NCBI GenBank assembly: GCA_016165875.1
Contig: JABBOT010000007.1
Span: forward strand, 15,026,740-15,090,739
Reading direction: 5' to 3'
DNA from: Acanthopleura granulata
Taxonomy: Eukaryota > Mollusca > Polyplacophora > Chitonida > Chitonidae
DNA length: 64,000 nt
Shown here: in pieces, positions 34,976 to 48,069 of the stretch
Position numbering within the stretch: position 1 is the stretch's first letter
Layout of the letters: the number at the start of each line of letters is the position of its first letter
Translations under genes and position numbers: made by a program
Notes under the pieces: generated by a model
What the model saw: only the letters and a program-made list of their open reading frames with translations
Database searches by the model: none
Told to the model about the DNA's origin: nothing

Positions 34976-35208
34976 GGGCCCTAGTTCAGTCGGATGGTTA
35001 AGAAGTGGACTCTCTTTGACTACCAGGCCCTTGACCACTCAGGTGGCGAGTTCAAATCAACCGGTTTACGGGGTAGGTACTTGTAGCTAATGCCGGTGGA
35101 ATACTTCGGGCGTCCGGGTTTTCCCGACCTAGAAACTTGATCACCGTCTTATAAGTAAAAAGTTTTTCTGTAAGGAGTTGTAAAACACCAGTCAATCAAT
35201 CAATTTAA
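34976..35208 (+). repeat. SINE with a different head but a related 3' tail
   Basis: The tRNA-like head includes cagtcggatggttaagaagt and tggcgagttcaaatc. The tail reads gatcaccgtcttataagtaa, then gttgtaaaacaccagtcaat followed by CAAT repeats. The head is unlike the main SINE while the tail is clearly related. Confidence 0.65.
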
Positions 35209-37364
35209 AACCATCTGAAGTGTGTACGTATGCCATTGCTTTGTATTTAGGGCGCATGACGATGTTGAAGTTGTCCTTGCAGTATGAGGAAAGTCCCTAA
35301 GCATTTAGAAGGAGGCGGAAATATGTAAGAGTAGTACGTAAAATACATGAAATGAGGCACATTACTTGAATTCTCATGGTGAAAGAAGGTGCGATGAATC
35401 TATAGACAAGGTATCAACACTCCCGCAATAAGTCTGCAAATTGTCACACATAACCGATGAAATTTCAGCCGCGTGGAATTACCACAATTAGGGCTTTATC
35501 CTATGTGTTCATGTAATTTCTTACAAGCCCTCTAGGGCAAAGGCTTAAGAAGAATTGAGTAAAAAGCAGTGATTTTAATAGCAATTTATCAGACGTTACT
35601 GGTCTAGAATTACTGAAATCATTCCACTTCGACAGCATTGTGTAACGTATAGCGTACCATTTCAGTCTAAACCGGGGTCACATCGGAGTTATATTCGAGC
35701 AGTTGCAATTCTGAACGATGTCAGACTTCATCAAATCAGCCCTCGTATTTTTTGGCTCGGTCAAAATGTTACTGGAATGCTGATGCATTAATGTCGGCTG
35801 ATGGAAAACAGATTGGATATTGTGAGGTTGCAGCAGTAGAAGACCTACACAAATGCCAAGGTCTGCGGAATGGGCCCATTGTGAAAGTGTATGATATTAT
35901 TTGCTGGCAATCTAGGGATCGTAACAGAGGTTAGTATGCCGCTTTTAAACCAACAGGTGGCGTTTCAGAGCGGTCGCAAAGCCAATTCCGAGCACAACAT
36001 TTAACTCAAACACCGAAAGACCAATTCCGTTCATAGTAATCCTGCAAAGATCTAATGAAGCATAAACCTTGCATCTATGCACTGCTGCAATCTAAGCGCA
36101 ACTGAGAGACATATTTTGAGTATTAAGCAATTACTCGTGAATTAAGCTGGTACAAGATTTGGCTACTGATTAAATTTGTCCCCATAGAACCTTCTTTGCG
36201 TTTTCCACGTCAGTATTGAAAAGTGCCGATTGTTTCTATTTACATGACTCAGTCATAATTTCTAAATACACATTCTTAGTTTTATGGGTGGTTTGTGCTT
36301 ATCCTTATTAAACGATGTTTTGGAAATTGGCCTTTGAGTTATTGACACTCAAAGTTCACAATAATGCATGGCACTTGACGTTTGGCACTCGAACGGAGTG
36401 GTGAAAAAGAAAGCAAGTAAATAGTTTTTATTAACGCCGGCAAATTTGAAAGAATGTTTTTGGCATTCAAACCATACGTCATTCCACTTCACAAGTATAG
36501 AATATATACCTCAGTTGCGCGTTAATTGAAACTGTTTGTATATCCAGTTTGAAGGAACCTAGTCTCGGGTTAGGGGCAATGAGACACGATTATGAGGCTG
36601 AGCGCCAGAGATTCTGGACACTACGTCCACATTTACTCACAGGAGAATTATACCTTTCGCAAAAGTACCCTTTTCTACTAGAAGGGAAGGCGTCCCACTC
36701 TCGCTCAGACCCATTACCAGTCTTTTGAGAGTTGCATGTCGCGTTACCTTTCCCGGCATGCGGATGTTGTTATGTAAAAGGCAAAGCCAATGACATTGGC
36801 CACCAAGAAAGCAAATTTATTTACACCAACAGGTGTACCGTTGCTTTCCAGAAAAATACTTCGTCTAACGTTTGTTCCGGACTGGCCCATAAGATGTTTG
36901 TTTTTGCAGCAAATGTTGTCTTGCGTAATACAATGTGAGTGTGTGATTAGGCCTTTGTGGGACATGTATTAAGAATTTGATCTTGTAAACATATGCATTT
37001 ACATCGATGTTATTTTACGTACTTTTGGCTACACTAAGCTTTCATTAGCGGTATATACTATACCTCATCCACGCATATTCATTATATTTGGAAACTTATG
37101 CAATATATAGATTGGTGAAATATAAATAATCTTGTGTGATATAAAATCTGCGGAATGATAGAAATCGATCTCTTGTGTAATTCCAGTCATCTTAAGAAAT
37201 ATTCCATTTTTTCCCCATCGCTAAGACATCTGTGAGTCAGCCGACACGTTACTTCGATACAGCTTACTAACATTACTATACAGTATTTTCGGTCTACCCT
37301 TTTTGGTCGACATGTCAAATCCGAACTCCAAGGAACTGCTAATAGCACAGAATACTCCAGCATG

Positions 37365-37575
37365 AAGAGTAAAACCGGAGCAAACCGGGAACAGTGTTAT
37401 AACAGCTCGTCAATGGTCACACGTAACCGGTGAAACTCAGTTACGGTTTTATTCTAACTGTTCATGTAAACACTTGAATAGCTGCAACCCAGACGTCCCC
37501 TACAACGCCACGCAGAATTCGTTAGAAAGACACTGATGTTATAATAATTGCGGTTTGTTAGACGTCATGCATTCT
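37365..37575 (+). repeat. Dispersed repeat R1 copy
   Basis: Contains agagtaaaaccggagcaaac, gttacggttttattctaact, tgtaaacacttgaatagctg and gtttgttagacgtcatgc, colinear with the 32.9-kb copy. Confidence 0.7.
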
Positions 37576-37577
37576 GA

Positions 37578-37732
37578 CTCATATCGGGCAATCCATTTGT
37601 GATATCATCTATTTCGAGTCACTTATTTCACTATAGTTGGTGTCTTTGTTATTCTTGACCCAAATCGGGCAATCCATATGTGATGTCATTTATTTTAAGT
37701 CACTTATTTCTCTACAGTGCGTTTCTTTGCTG
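37578..37732 (+). repeat. Two-copy tandem duplication, period 81
   Basis: atcgggcaatccatttgtga at 37583 recurs as atcgggcaatccatatgtga at 37664. Both continue to a shared 'agtcacttatttc'. Confidence 0.85.
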
Positions 37733-37899
37733 TTGTTGTTGGTTACCGCCATACACAAGAATTTTATTTAATATTTTTTGAGGTTTTGTTTTAAATGCAA
37801 AATGTTACTGTTTTCCCCCCATCTGTCGAAAATAGTACATGGCCCTGTACAACGTTCGTGTTTACCTTACAATTTAGTTATAACTAGAATACGTGTATC

Positions 37900-38115
37900 G
37901 AAGCCACCGTGGCCGAGTGCTTAGCGTGCTGGCACGACACAATGACCTAGGACCCTCTCTAGAAATTCTCAAGGCATTCTAGCAACCTGCAGGTTGTCGT
38001 GGGTTTCCCCGTTCTCTGTCCCCCGTTTTTTCGTGCCACAACGCTGACCGCTGTCAAATAAGTGAAAAGTTTTTGAATATTGCGTAAAAGACCACTGAAT
38101 ATTTATCTTTAAGTA
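37900..38115 (+). repeat. SINE copy
   Basis: Head: ccaccgtggccgagtgctta, then gcgtgctggcacgac. Core: ctagcaacctgcaggttgtc and gtgggtttccccgttctctg. End: caaataagtgaaaagttttt. About as long as a full copy but strongly diverged. Confidence 0.8.
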
Positions 38116-41100
38116 GTTGCATCTAGCACATACATGTGAAGTGTACAATGCTCTTTTTCACCTTGGGCTGCCATGCCTTCTTCCCTATCAACCAGATACT
38201 ATTTATAGTCAGGTTATACGGTCACTGGTAAATCCCATGTTTCCAGGTCTAATCTAATGGCTATACATAGTATCACTGACTTAGGTTTCAGATTATTTTG
38301 TGAGGGAAATTGATGGCTTCTGTGGCACACTTTGACCTCTTTTCTTGTCTGGGATATCACGGTCAAAGACACTTGTAATATTGCAACCACGTTACAATTA
38401 ACTCGAGTTGTAGCACTAACCAAGAAGAGAATGAGAAGTCCGTTAAGTGCAGCCGAAGCCCTCGTGGAATTTGGTGTCATGATGATATTCATCAAACTGG
38501 AACATGCTGTAGCCGTTAATATTGGTGTGACAATGAACTCACACCGAAGTGCTATGCTAAGAAAAACAAGTTAAGTATTCCAATCTCTATGGATCTCAAG
38601 TGTAAATTGGACCAACAGTGCCTGAAGTCAACGGTTAAACAAGTCGAAATGTAAGCATCAACTCTGATGTCAAGTCGTCAACCGGAAATACAACATCTGA
38701 AGTCGATAATGACAACAATGGGACTGTTTTACACATTCATTTCCAAAAATTACGAAGTAAAATCTGATCTATATTTTAACACAATAATACAAAAAAGAAA
38801 AAAGACACAGTTGTAAAGTTCTCGATATTATTAGCAAAATTGATGAACAGAATTGATTCAGTTGACGAACTGAATTTTTTATCTCCATCGTTTTTTTAGA
38901 TTTAAATGAACGAAATCCTATGATATACTTAGTTTAAACACAATCGCCTTACCGCAGGTAAAACGCACCTGAAAATGTTCGCATATTGTGTCCCCGAATT
39001 CATGAGAAGACACAAGATCACCGGAAGTTTCAAATGATTAGCAGCATTGTTTGGGAGTACCTTTGATATTATATTTGCATGTGGCTCTGTGACAATTTTC
39101 ACGTGATTTAAACCTATTTGCTTATCAAACAACAGCACAGATATTCCGATAAGTGGTTTATATTGTAAACAAAACACTTTGTAACTGCTTCCTCCACCTT
39201 GAGTGTGAAATAATGGCAACGTGCCATCAACAGAATACCACCTCGAGCCTTATATAAATGGCTTAGAGAAAAAAAGGCAATCGCAATCTAAAAACCTCGT
39301 TATCTCTCTTATAGATTTCACTTGCAGTTCCAGCCTAAGCTGTTGAAGATATTGGCTTGCCTTTAACATGAAAAGAGTTCAGATTTTCCTTTCCGCAAGG
39401 TATCAATTGTGTTTCCAATTTCTCGAGCACTGCCGAAACTTCACTGGGAATAGGCTCACAGATTAGGGGCGTAAGACCGGCATACATAGCAGTCTTATTT
39501 AAGATTTTTCCAACATTTTCTCACTAAATTCCCCTTCTTGCAATATGTATTGGCTAAATCATCACTTAGTCAAAACCGGAAGTAAATAAAGTTATTGATG
39601 TAAGCGACAGATTTATCGCGGTACAGTGAGTTTCTAAATTTTAACAGGACTCTCGGTTTTGTTACATACGCCGATGAATGTTGATTTGCTCTCTGCGTTA
39701 AAAAAGGAAACTCCATAAAAGGCGTTTGTTTGACGTTTTATGTGTTTGGAATAGGACATTTTTACCTGACAGCAAATTGTGCTTTTTAAATACGGGGTAA
39801 CCTCTGATTTGCTAAACTGTTTGCCAGTTCAGGCATACATCAAATAAACGGTTCCCCTTACTCCTTATAAATTTCCCCGTCTTTCAACACGTTTTCTCAC
39901 AGACAGGAAAAAGCTGTTTAGACCTCTCAGCTTTTAATAAGTTTGAATCGTCCAGCGCAGCATTTCGTCCCGCCTAATATCCGTGTTGGAAAGCTTTATG
40001 GCAGAATCATTATTAGGTGGCACTGGCCGGAGTAGCTGTCGGAAAAGTGGCTAATGGGCATACAATGTTGATGAAGCTTATAACCGACAAGCTATAAATC
40101 GAGGCTCTGATGTGACGAAGTGCCAAAGGTTCTGGCCCGAGGGGTTGATTGGCCCCAGGAAACAACACCTGGGTCTCGGAGAGAGGAAAATCACCCTGCC
40201 AATAGCTTTCAGAACGACTTAAGAAAGCCATTCCTAAACGTTATAACCATTACCAACTCTTCAGCTTATAAACGTCTGAGGAAGAGTTTGACTTTAACCG
40301 TTACTCAGCACCTATTTCAAGCCACTATAATAAAAAAAGAAAAGAAATAAAAGAAGAGAGGAGTAGGGAGGAGGGGGTGTGTGTGTCATGTGTTCAGTAG
40401 GACTGCAAATTGTAACAGATGTGATCCACATATCTATGAGTTATCGTTCTACATGGATAAATAACGTCTAAAAATGACTGTGTACATCCCACAAAAAGGG
40501 ATTAGAATTACACAGTTTGTTTACTGCTGGTAATTGTGTGGATGTGCGTTTTGTCTCAATCCCGTGTTACCACTCGTATACAGTAGCATTTAGAGAGCAG
40601 TCATGTTTCCCTGTTGTGGAAAGAGAAAAGCTGTACATGGTTGCAGATTCGGGAGAAAAGTATACCTGTCATTAGCTGGGCTGCTTATATTTAAAAGCAG
40701 TAAATATCAGCATGTTATACCAAAAGCAAGGACATGCATTCGTTGAGGAAAACAATCAGTACTATTTCAATAGAGCTGGAGTGTTTCGTGTAGAACATAC
40801 CCTGACTGCTCTCTTTAGAGGCCGATCATTGGAAGTAATGAGAGACCGCCATGAAAAGATCACACACACGAACGCTTAACCACGGCTTAATGAGTTGGTA
40901 TTTTGATGGGCTTTATTGCCAAAGCTATTGTTTGGTATTCACGTTTATATGGATGATGATTATCTTTAACTCGATTCAAATTTGGCTAGTCTCACATCTC
41001 TTTCAGTAAGTGCAGTTTCTCTTCTTTTTGAGCTCGCCGTGACGGCACATCTTTTCTTTTGCCTTTTTATTTACGGTTTGAAACCAGATGACTTTTGCTG

Positions 41101-43100
41101 GGCAGGATTTCCTCTGTGTATGGTGTCGAGTAACAAATCATCCATTAGGCAAACAGCCGGTTTCATGCCGAGAAGTGGCCAGTGTTAATCTTATTGCCGG
41201 CCAGCTATCTGGCACAGGTAAAATGGACTATCGGGCTTGACACATTGAGTCCGCTGTTGACGTGGCCTTGAGGTTCCCCGGTAATGTAAAGTTGTATTGT
41301 ATGAAAAGTAGCGAGTGGGAGGTAAGGGCAGCGGAAGGGGAGATAGGCAGAAGTGGTCATGTAATAAAGCCTCATCATTCGGGGGAATTGTCGACATCGG
41401 CTACAGGGACGGTGAAATAACCCATACTTTTGTGGCACCCTCTCGAGCCGGCTGATCCAATTTGTCACCCGGACAAGTACTTGAGACGTCCACGTTGGAC
41501 TGTATACTGCTCTTCTACTGTTAGCCCCACTCTGGCAAAAGCCCCCATTAGCTGCTAAGACTCTGTAATGGCGACTTCTAGCTGAGGACGAAGCGTCTAA
41601 ACGGATTAGAGGGTTGACAACTGTATAAGCAATGGTGAGGCTGGTCTGAGAAATAGCAGGTGTCCAATCAGCCAAACGTGGCATTGGTTAAAATCAAACT
41701 GATTTTGCCGGCTTGGGTTTGCTCGATAACTGCGTCGACAATAATACTTTCAAGTTCCGTCCGCATCAATGACCGACGGGCCAAGTACACTTAATTGATA
41801 TGTCAAAGTGAAAGATCGCTTATGACTGAGGCATTGTTCGCTAAAAAGATTAGAAATTTCTCTTTTGAATTCGGAAACGTGCTTGGATTAGTATGAGCTC
41901 TTTGTTGAGTTGTCTTTTCTTGATGTGTGGACTATTTTGCTGCCGACTGGGGATCTGAAGGCGCGCATGCTGTCAAGATTGACCAACCAAAGAGCTAGGC
42001 GACATCAACTTTGACCTCAATCTTCTGAGCTGATCATTACTGTGACATGAAATAACATATGGACAGAGCACTCTTTTGATGTTTTGTTATGTTTTATTTT
42101 ATAGCAAATACAGACGTGAACTACACTGCCAAGTGTGTGACGGGATTAAGTTTCTATATTATTTCATGCAATCAATCTACATATATATTAAGTTTCAACC
42201 ACAACCCTAACAGAATTCTACAGTCTCAGGCGCCAAATATGTTCCGTGCTTGGCAGAATTACGTCACAGATCACACAGAATAGCAACCTTTCATGGTAGT
42301 CGCTGGACCACGATCAAATGTCAATTTCCACGGTCATAGTAGTTGTTGGAAAAAATACTGTACCAAAATAAACATAATATTGACCAACCTGTTAAACAAT
42401 TTTAACAAAGAACATATAATGTCTTTCACTTTAAGTGTTCAGGTTTAAACACTGGTAGTCCACTGTGTATAGAATCGTATTGGGTTTCGAGATTTACGTG
42501 CTGTTTATAGCTGTTTAAAGGCGAAATCAGCTGTACTCCGCGGCCTTAATCGCCGTTCTGATTTTCACACGATCCTGTCGCTCCATTGCTTTAAGGCACT
42601 TGCAATGCTGCCATCCTCTGTATATCACCTTTTTAGATAAAAAAACACGACAGAATCCTCTAGCACTTTTCCAAAAAAAAAAAAAATTAAATCTCGATTG
42701 AAATCACAGCTGCTACTTTGAAACTAACCTTTCTTACCTTGAATTATACACATGTGAAAATCGTCCAATTTGCATCTGAACTAAAGAATATGGAATTAAA
42801 TGTCTGAATTAAAGAACAGTTGTAGAATTTGTTAATGCTGCCACACAGACATTGATGATGGATTTCTGCACTGATATATTGTGACAAGTTAAAATACTTC
42901 CGAAATTTGTGCTACAGCCTCACTTTCAGCGACAATCAATAAATTGATAATTCTCCTGTGATGAAGTTTATGTTAAAGAGAAACGTACAAGAGACATACC
43001 GTTGTATGAGAGGATCAAGAAGAGGTTTTTTTTAATGACTGAAATGCAACTTTGACCGAAAGTTGTCTAGGAAAACCAGAAAGATCCCTTGATCCTTTTT
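38116..43100. other. Gene-poor stretch
   Basis: No supported gene. A 159-codon frame on the minus strand at 41205-41684 is the longest in the window; I recognise no domain and see no splice or expression signal. A purine-rich/GT run at 40355-40385 and a poly-A at 42671 are the only simple repeats noted. Confidence 0.4.
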
Positions 43101-43129
43101 GTTCCAATCGCTTGTGTTACTCAGATGAG

Positions 43130-43660
43130 TTCAGATCTTAGCAACCATGTGAATCTGTATCCGATGATAATAAAGGTTAGCATGTCATGAACTGATGATG
43201 TGTAAGTTATGGTCCAACTGGCTGTTGCCAAGAATTGCATGGTCGAGGTAAATGACATCTCAAGGGCAGGTATTCTACACTCAGATTTGTACCCTCTGGC
43301 CTCGTTGATGACTTTATGAAATCAGACAGCCAATCTGGTATAGCCCTGAAGAAAAGTTTTATGGATGTTCAACAGTACGGAGTGTTGTGCGTTCTTCTCT
43401 TCTTGCACCCTAGTTTTATTTATCCCTTAGCAAATTTCTTTGAGGAGTCATGGGTGCCGATGATGGGGGCATCAGATCTCAAACAAGCTGTAACGACAGA
43501 AAGAATTATAAGTAAAGGTACGACCGCACAAATGTTACAGATACTGAGTACGCAATATGTAGTTGTGAAGCTATCGGGTCGAATTGTCTTCATTGTTATG
43601 CGTGTAGAATGTCCCCAAAGACGGGTGACACAAGTCCATAGGTCGACCTATGTATATAAC
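43130..43660 (+). repeat. Diverged segmental duplication, copy A
   Basis: Blocks here match blocks at 50.02-50.90 kb in the same order: actggctgttgccaagaatt (here) and tctggctgttgacaagaatc (there); cctcgttgatgacttt and ctaagttgatgacttt; tcgggtcgaattgtcttcat and tcaggtcgaattgtctttat. A 151-codon frame at 43316-43771 overlaps it, but the partner copy is not open, so it is probably not coding. Confidence 0.55.
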
Positions 43661-44009
43661 AGAATGAATTTCTTGTTAGGGGCGAGTGACCAAATCTGCT
43701 CCTTACGATTTGAAATGTTTGGGTCAAAGAACAGACAAAGCGAAGGTGTTACTTTTGAACTGTCTTTCTAGAACTCGGCAACTGAATGGATATGTTGACG
43801 AGGCAGTAAGTGGCATCGCTAGGCGTAAAAGAGGAGCTTTTAAAGATAAAGAAAAGCGGGTCTTCACCTTTGTAGCATGAAATATAGAACTTAAATTTTA
43901 CATTCATCTCAAACCACGTCATGACAAAAGAACAAAGGAAATTCAGTAAAGTGGCGGCATTCTTGCAAATTTCTATTCAACAGTGATATTTTTGCATTCT
44001 GTAACCCAA

Positions 44010-44180
44010 GACTGAGTTCAAGACCAGCTCACACTGACTTCCTCTCTAGCCGGGAGGGTCTGCCAACAATTTGCCCATTGTCGTGGGGTTTTCACCTGGG
44101 TTCTGCCTGGTTTTCTAACATCGTGAAATTCTTTGATTAATTGAGTACAGCGTACAAATCCAATCCGATAAGAATAGTAA
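44010..44180 (+). repeat. 5'-truncated SINE
   Basis: Contains gttcaagaccagctcacact, gacttcctctctagccggga, caacaatttgcccattgtcg, gggttctgcctggttttc and attgagtacagcgtac. Confidence 0.7.
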
Positions 44181-44530
44181 AATATGCTCTCCATGCTGTT
44201 CTCTTATATATTCAGCCTGTTTAGCTTCTTCAGACACAGCTCTTTCAAAGAACGTTTATAGATTTCACCAACTGACTTTACCGTTACTGTCGAAGGAGTC
44301 GACGTTTCATGTATTCTTGGAAAAGCTTTCTTGTTTGATGTGCAGCGTTGTTTTCAGAAAAACGAGAATACAAGCCCAATACATCACAATTAACCTAGTC
44401 ACACAATGATCACATTGGGTGAACAATGTAAAAATACCTCCTGTTTTATACTAGACAGGCTCGCGGACCATTGTGAAGGTCTGTAGGAAATAATAGTTAA
44501 TTAGGGAGTCCTTGAGCAGTCTGACAGTAC

Positions 44531-44950
44531 TCGCGTGATGTGCTTTCTGTGGAATTGAGTTTTAAATGGTCTACAAGTCCGACTTTATTTGGGGAGCGAG
44601 AAATTAAAGAAAATCGAGTTGGGAATTGGCCTTTCTGTAACTTTCAAATCATTCTGCGGATGCGCACGTGTGTATTGGTGGAAAGGGTTTGTGTCACAGG
44701 TTAATAAAATGCCACATTGAATTACTTAGTGGTGGAAAGTTCTATCAAGATACAGATGATTGGCAATTTAAGTGAAAAAATAAGACGAAACAGGAGAGGA
44801 AAAACGTCCGGGACAGACAGTTCCAGCTTCCGGTTCTATTAAGTTTTCTATACTACTAAAACAAATCGCCAGACTGTACTAAGTGGGACAGATTTTGTCC
44901 ACATCCAGTGATGATCTTGAGAAAATAATTGTATTTGCATCCCGATGTGA
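44531..44950 (+). repeat. Left arm of a ~7-kb-spaced inverted repeat
   Basis: Contains ggcctttctgtaactttcaa, aagggtttgtgtcacaggtt, gacagttccagcttccggtt and aaatcgccagactgtactaa. Each has a close reverse-complement partner in order within 51940-52400. Confidence 0.85.
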
Positions 44951-45404
44951 TAAAATTTAAAATCAAATGATACAGCCAGATCTGTTTTCCAAATAATTTT
45001 GCTCTTATGTCATATCTTCTTTGACTTTAGGGCAAACTATACTTCTTTATTTGGGGATTTTGATTTATCTCGTTGTATAAATGACACACATTATTACTTT
45101 TGTTTTTACAGCGGTCGACTTTACTAAGCGTAGTTCTAAATCACAAATGGAATCATTATGTAAGACTGGGTATGCTTCCAGTAACACCGGGTATATTAGA
45201 GTTGCCCTTTTAGAGTTAAACCTGGGGCGTTTCCCCCACCTGTTGTCAGCTTACAACAGAAAATTTCCGTCACAGGCTATTTCTTCAGTGTAATATGGCA
45301 CTATTTGGTGTAACACAGCGTGCTCCCTAAAAACTACCGTGGACCAATGATACACATTGTTGTAGTGAAAATGTACGTCCATATAATCCTATAGATCAAC
45401 GGTA

Positions 45405-45505
45405 CACAATTTGTGTAATACATCCACAATGATGCCCGTGTCAGTGATACACAATTTTTGTACAGCTGGCACACATGCATTGTGGATGTGAAAATTTGTA
45501 CACAT
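45405..45505. repeat. Imperfect hairpin
   Basis: tacatccacaatg at about 45419 is answered by cattgtggatgtg at about 45479, and tacacaatttgtg by aaatttgtaca outside it. Confidence 0.5.
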
Positions 45506-46695
45506 TCCTTTCACAGAGTGGCCGAAACTGACCAAGAATAACAGCTGAGTGCGATATAACTATGTATGAAAATATTTTCTGCTGTTGTGTTTTCCTGTCG
45601 TATGCCGCATCATTTGTTCCAGAAAATGCGGTTGTTTTAATAATGTCTGTTACATTGTCAACGAAGGGAAATTGTTTGGCTGCAGCTCGATGGATTTCGA
45701 CATTCACAGTGTAAGGGTACCACTATGGGAGAGTAAAAATGATGAACAAATTGCTTGTTCATCTCTCAGACAGCGAAAGGCCTTACACAAGATCAAATGA
45801 AGAAACACGACGACGCTTGAATAAGTTCAATACATATATTTGAACAAAACAGACAAATAGTACAACTGACAATAATATACAAAACAATAGAAATAATTAC
45901 AAAATATATAGTTTCTTACTGGTGATATCGTCTAAATCCTGATGGGATATTCCGCCTTTCAAAGGCAAGTCAGTCCGCGTAAATATAGAATCCACAGTTC
46001 TTTGGAATTCTCGAATCGAAGGAGGACAGTCCTTTGGTGACGAACATCAGTGGGCACGGTATGCCGATGATGGTTTTAATATCCAACTCCTCTGCTAGGT
46101 GCAACTTTCCAGGGCGGATGGGTTGGAGCTGGCGATGTATGTTTCAGTAATCAGAAATATACACCAAGGCACTTTCAGAGAAAACTGGGATGAAATGTGC
46201 CTAATCGCACAAAGAGACAATGAGCGATACAAACTCCAAAAGAACGTCTGAAACAAAATAGCAAGTGGCGAAACAGAAGCTCATACAGTGCTACGGACGA
46301 AAAATGGAGAACAATGGCATGAAAACCGATACCTCGCAAAAATCCTTCTGAGCCGTCGAGAATAAATCTGAATGCTCTCAAATGAACTTGAATAAAAGAC
46401 TGCGAAACATTTAATTTCTTCGCTTATACTTATAGCCTAACGTAAAGAAAATTAAGGATGGTTTGATCGTAAACATGTTTACAACATGGATAAATCTTTC
46501 CAGAATGTACGTTCTATGTAAAATGACACGAAACTCATAAACAAAGAAGCCTCGAGAACACGCGACTGAATCCACTGACCCGATAAGAGCGAAAACAAAT
46601 TAAAAAAATACATTACAATACTTTAAAGACGGGGTCTGTAACATTAGTCACAAAGAAATCATCGATGAACAATGGCCACAGTCTGGTGGAGGTAA
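45506..46695. other. Unique-looking sequence without a gene
   Basis: AT-rich sequence; frames of up to 88 codons on either strand are not recognisable. No repeat family was identified. Confidence 0.4.
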
Positions 46696-46699
46696 CTGT

Positions 46700-47035
46700 C
46701 ACAATTCTAGACCAGTGACGTCTAATAAATCGCATTTGCCATCACTGGATTTTGGTATTGCCTAATTTCGTCCTCATTTTGCCGAAACATTGTTAAGTAC
46801 TACTTTACACCCCAGGCACTAACTTACTATTGCCGAATTCTGCTTAAGCCATAGGTTTACGGGTGGGGGTGGGGGGTGGGGGTCGGGCGGTGTAAGTTGT
46901 TACTTTCTATACACTTACATGAACAGTTGGAATAAAGCCCAACAGAGGTATACTGACAAGTCACTTCACCCTAACGTTTGACCAACTATCACACTGTCGT
47001 TGCTGCCCTTGTTTTATTCTCTGTGCCGTAGTTTT
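46700..47035 (-). repeat. Dispersed repeat R1, long minus-strand copy with a G-rich insert
   Basis: Contains attctagaccagtgacgtct, acttacatgaacagttggaa, taaagcccaacagaggtata and gtttgaccaactatcacact. It is the reverse complement of the 32.9- and 37.4-kb copies. The C-rich part of those copies is expanded here into the G tract at 46861-46890. Confidence 0.7.
46861..46890 (+). other. G-quadruplex-capable tract
   Basis: Five runs of three or more G (gggtgggggtggggggtggg, then ggtcggg) separated by single or double bases fit a quadruplex pattern on the plus strand. Confidence 0.75.
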
Positions 47036-47309
47036 TTTAATATAACTATTTAGGTGTATATGTATTTGTATATATGTAAATGTATGTTTCTTTGTTCACA
47101 CACACACACACGAGTATATGTGTGTTTTTATGAACATATATCACTAAAATACACGACCATGGCCACAAGAGTGTTATTATTGCATCCCCAGCTGAAAGAA
47201 AAGGAAAAAAACCTTTTATATATTTTGTACTGTCTTTTCACCATTTGTATACCCACAGTCTATGGTTATCGATACAAATTATTCATGTATATCGACTGAG
47301 GAACAGTAC

Positions 47310-47490
47310 TTATTTATTTATTTCATTATTGTTTTACGCCGTACACCAGAATACTTCACTTATACGACGGCGGTCAGCTTTATGGTGGGAGGAAACCGCG
47401 CAGAGCCCGGGGGAAGCCCACTGCCATGCTCAGGTTGCTGGCAGATCTTCCCACGTACGGCCGGAGAGGAAACCAGCATGACTGAGGAAC
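47310..47490 (-). repeat. SINE copy lacking the tRNA-like head
   Basis: Shows the reverse complement of the core with high preservation: tgttttacgccgtacaccag, tggtgggaggaaaccgcgca, gagcccgggggaagcccact and cccacgtacggccggagagg. Confidence 0.88.
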
Positions 47491-47945
47491 AATGCAATCT
47501 TCGCTTAATGTATCTTATGCCAAATAGAGCTTATATAGTTATAACTACTCAGCAACATATTCCAGTTGATAGATTGACTTTACAAGTAGCCTGACTTCAA
47601 GACCTTTACCTTTGTAGAGGTCATTATATTTTGTCAGACTTTTTTGGCAGGTAAAGGCTTCTCAAATGATGTTCAAAGCTATGGCAATTCCCTCCTCCGC
47701 TATTTTTGATCCATAGCTTGCCTTCTAGCGTTGATCAGCTCACCAGTAAATTTGTCAGTTCTGATTTATCTACACTTTTACCACTATGAAAAGAAAACCA
47801 GTAATCAAACCAGTCATTTCCAGAGCAGTTGCAAACACCTACTTGTAATGCCTTGGGACAAAGCAGGTGGTGGATGAAGCTGGTGTGGCGCTTTGGACAG
47901 TTTAACTTTCGTCCGCTTCAAATATGATGAGCCTATCTGTATGCT

Positions 47946-48069
47946 AGGGCCTTTCTTTACAAAGCGGTTGCACACTGCGCCAGACGTAATTTCGACATAC
48001 AGTGATGAGACACGTCACCATAGTGAATGCGCTTGGCGTAGTGTTGCGACATCTTTGTGAAACGGGCAA
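47946..48069. mobile_element. Second foldback hairpin element
   Basis: The left arm gggcctttctttacaaagcg and following gttgcacactgcgcc are answered by ggcgtagtgttgcgacatct and ttgtgaaacgggc at the right end. The architecture is as at 14008-14136, with a different inner sequence. Confidence 0.6.

Noticed and set aside
41205..41684. Longest open frame in the window (159 codons, minus strand)
   Set aside because: No recognisable domain, no signal peptide or membrane pattern, no splice or promoter context; a frame of this length is expected by chance in 64 kb.
43316..43771. 151-codon plus-strand frame with a hydrophobic stretch near its start
   Set aside because: It lies in a duplicated block whose other copy is not open, and it matches no family I know.
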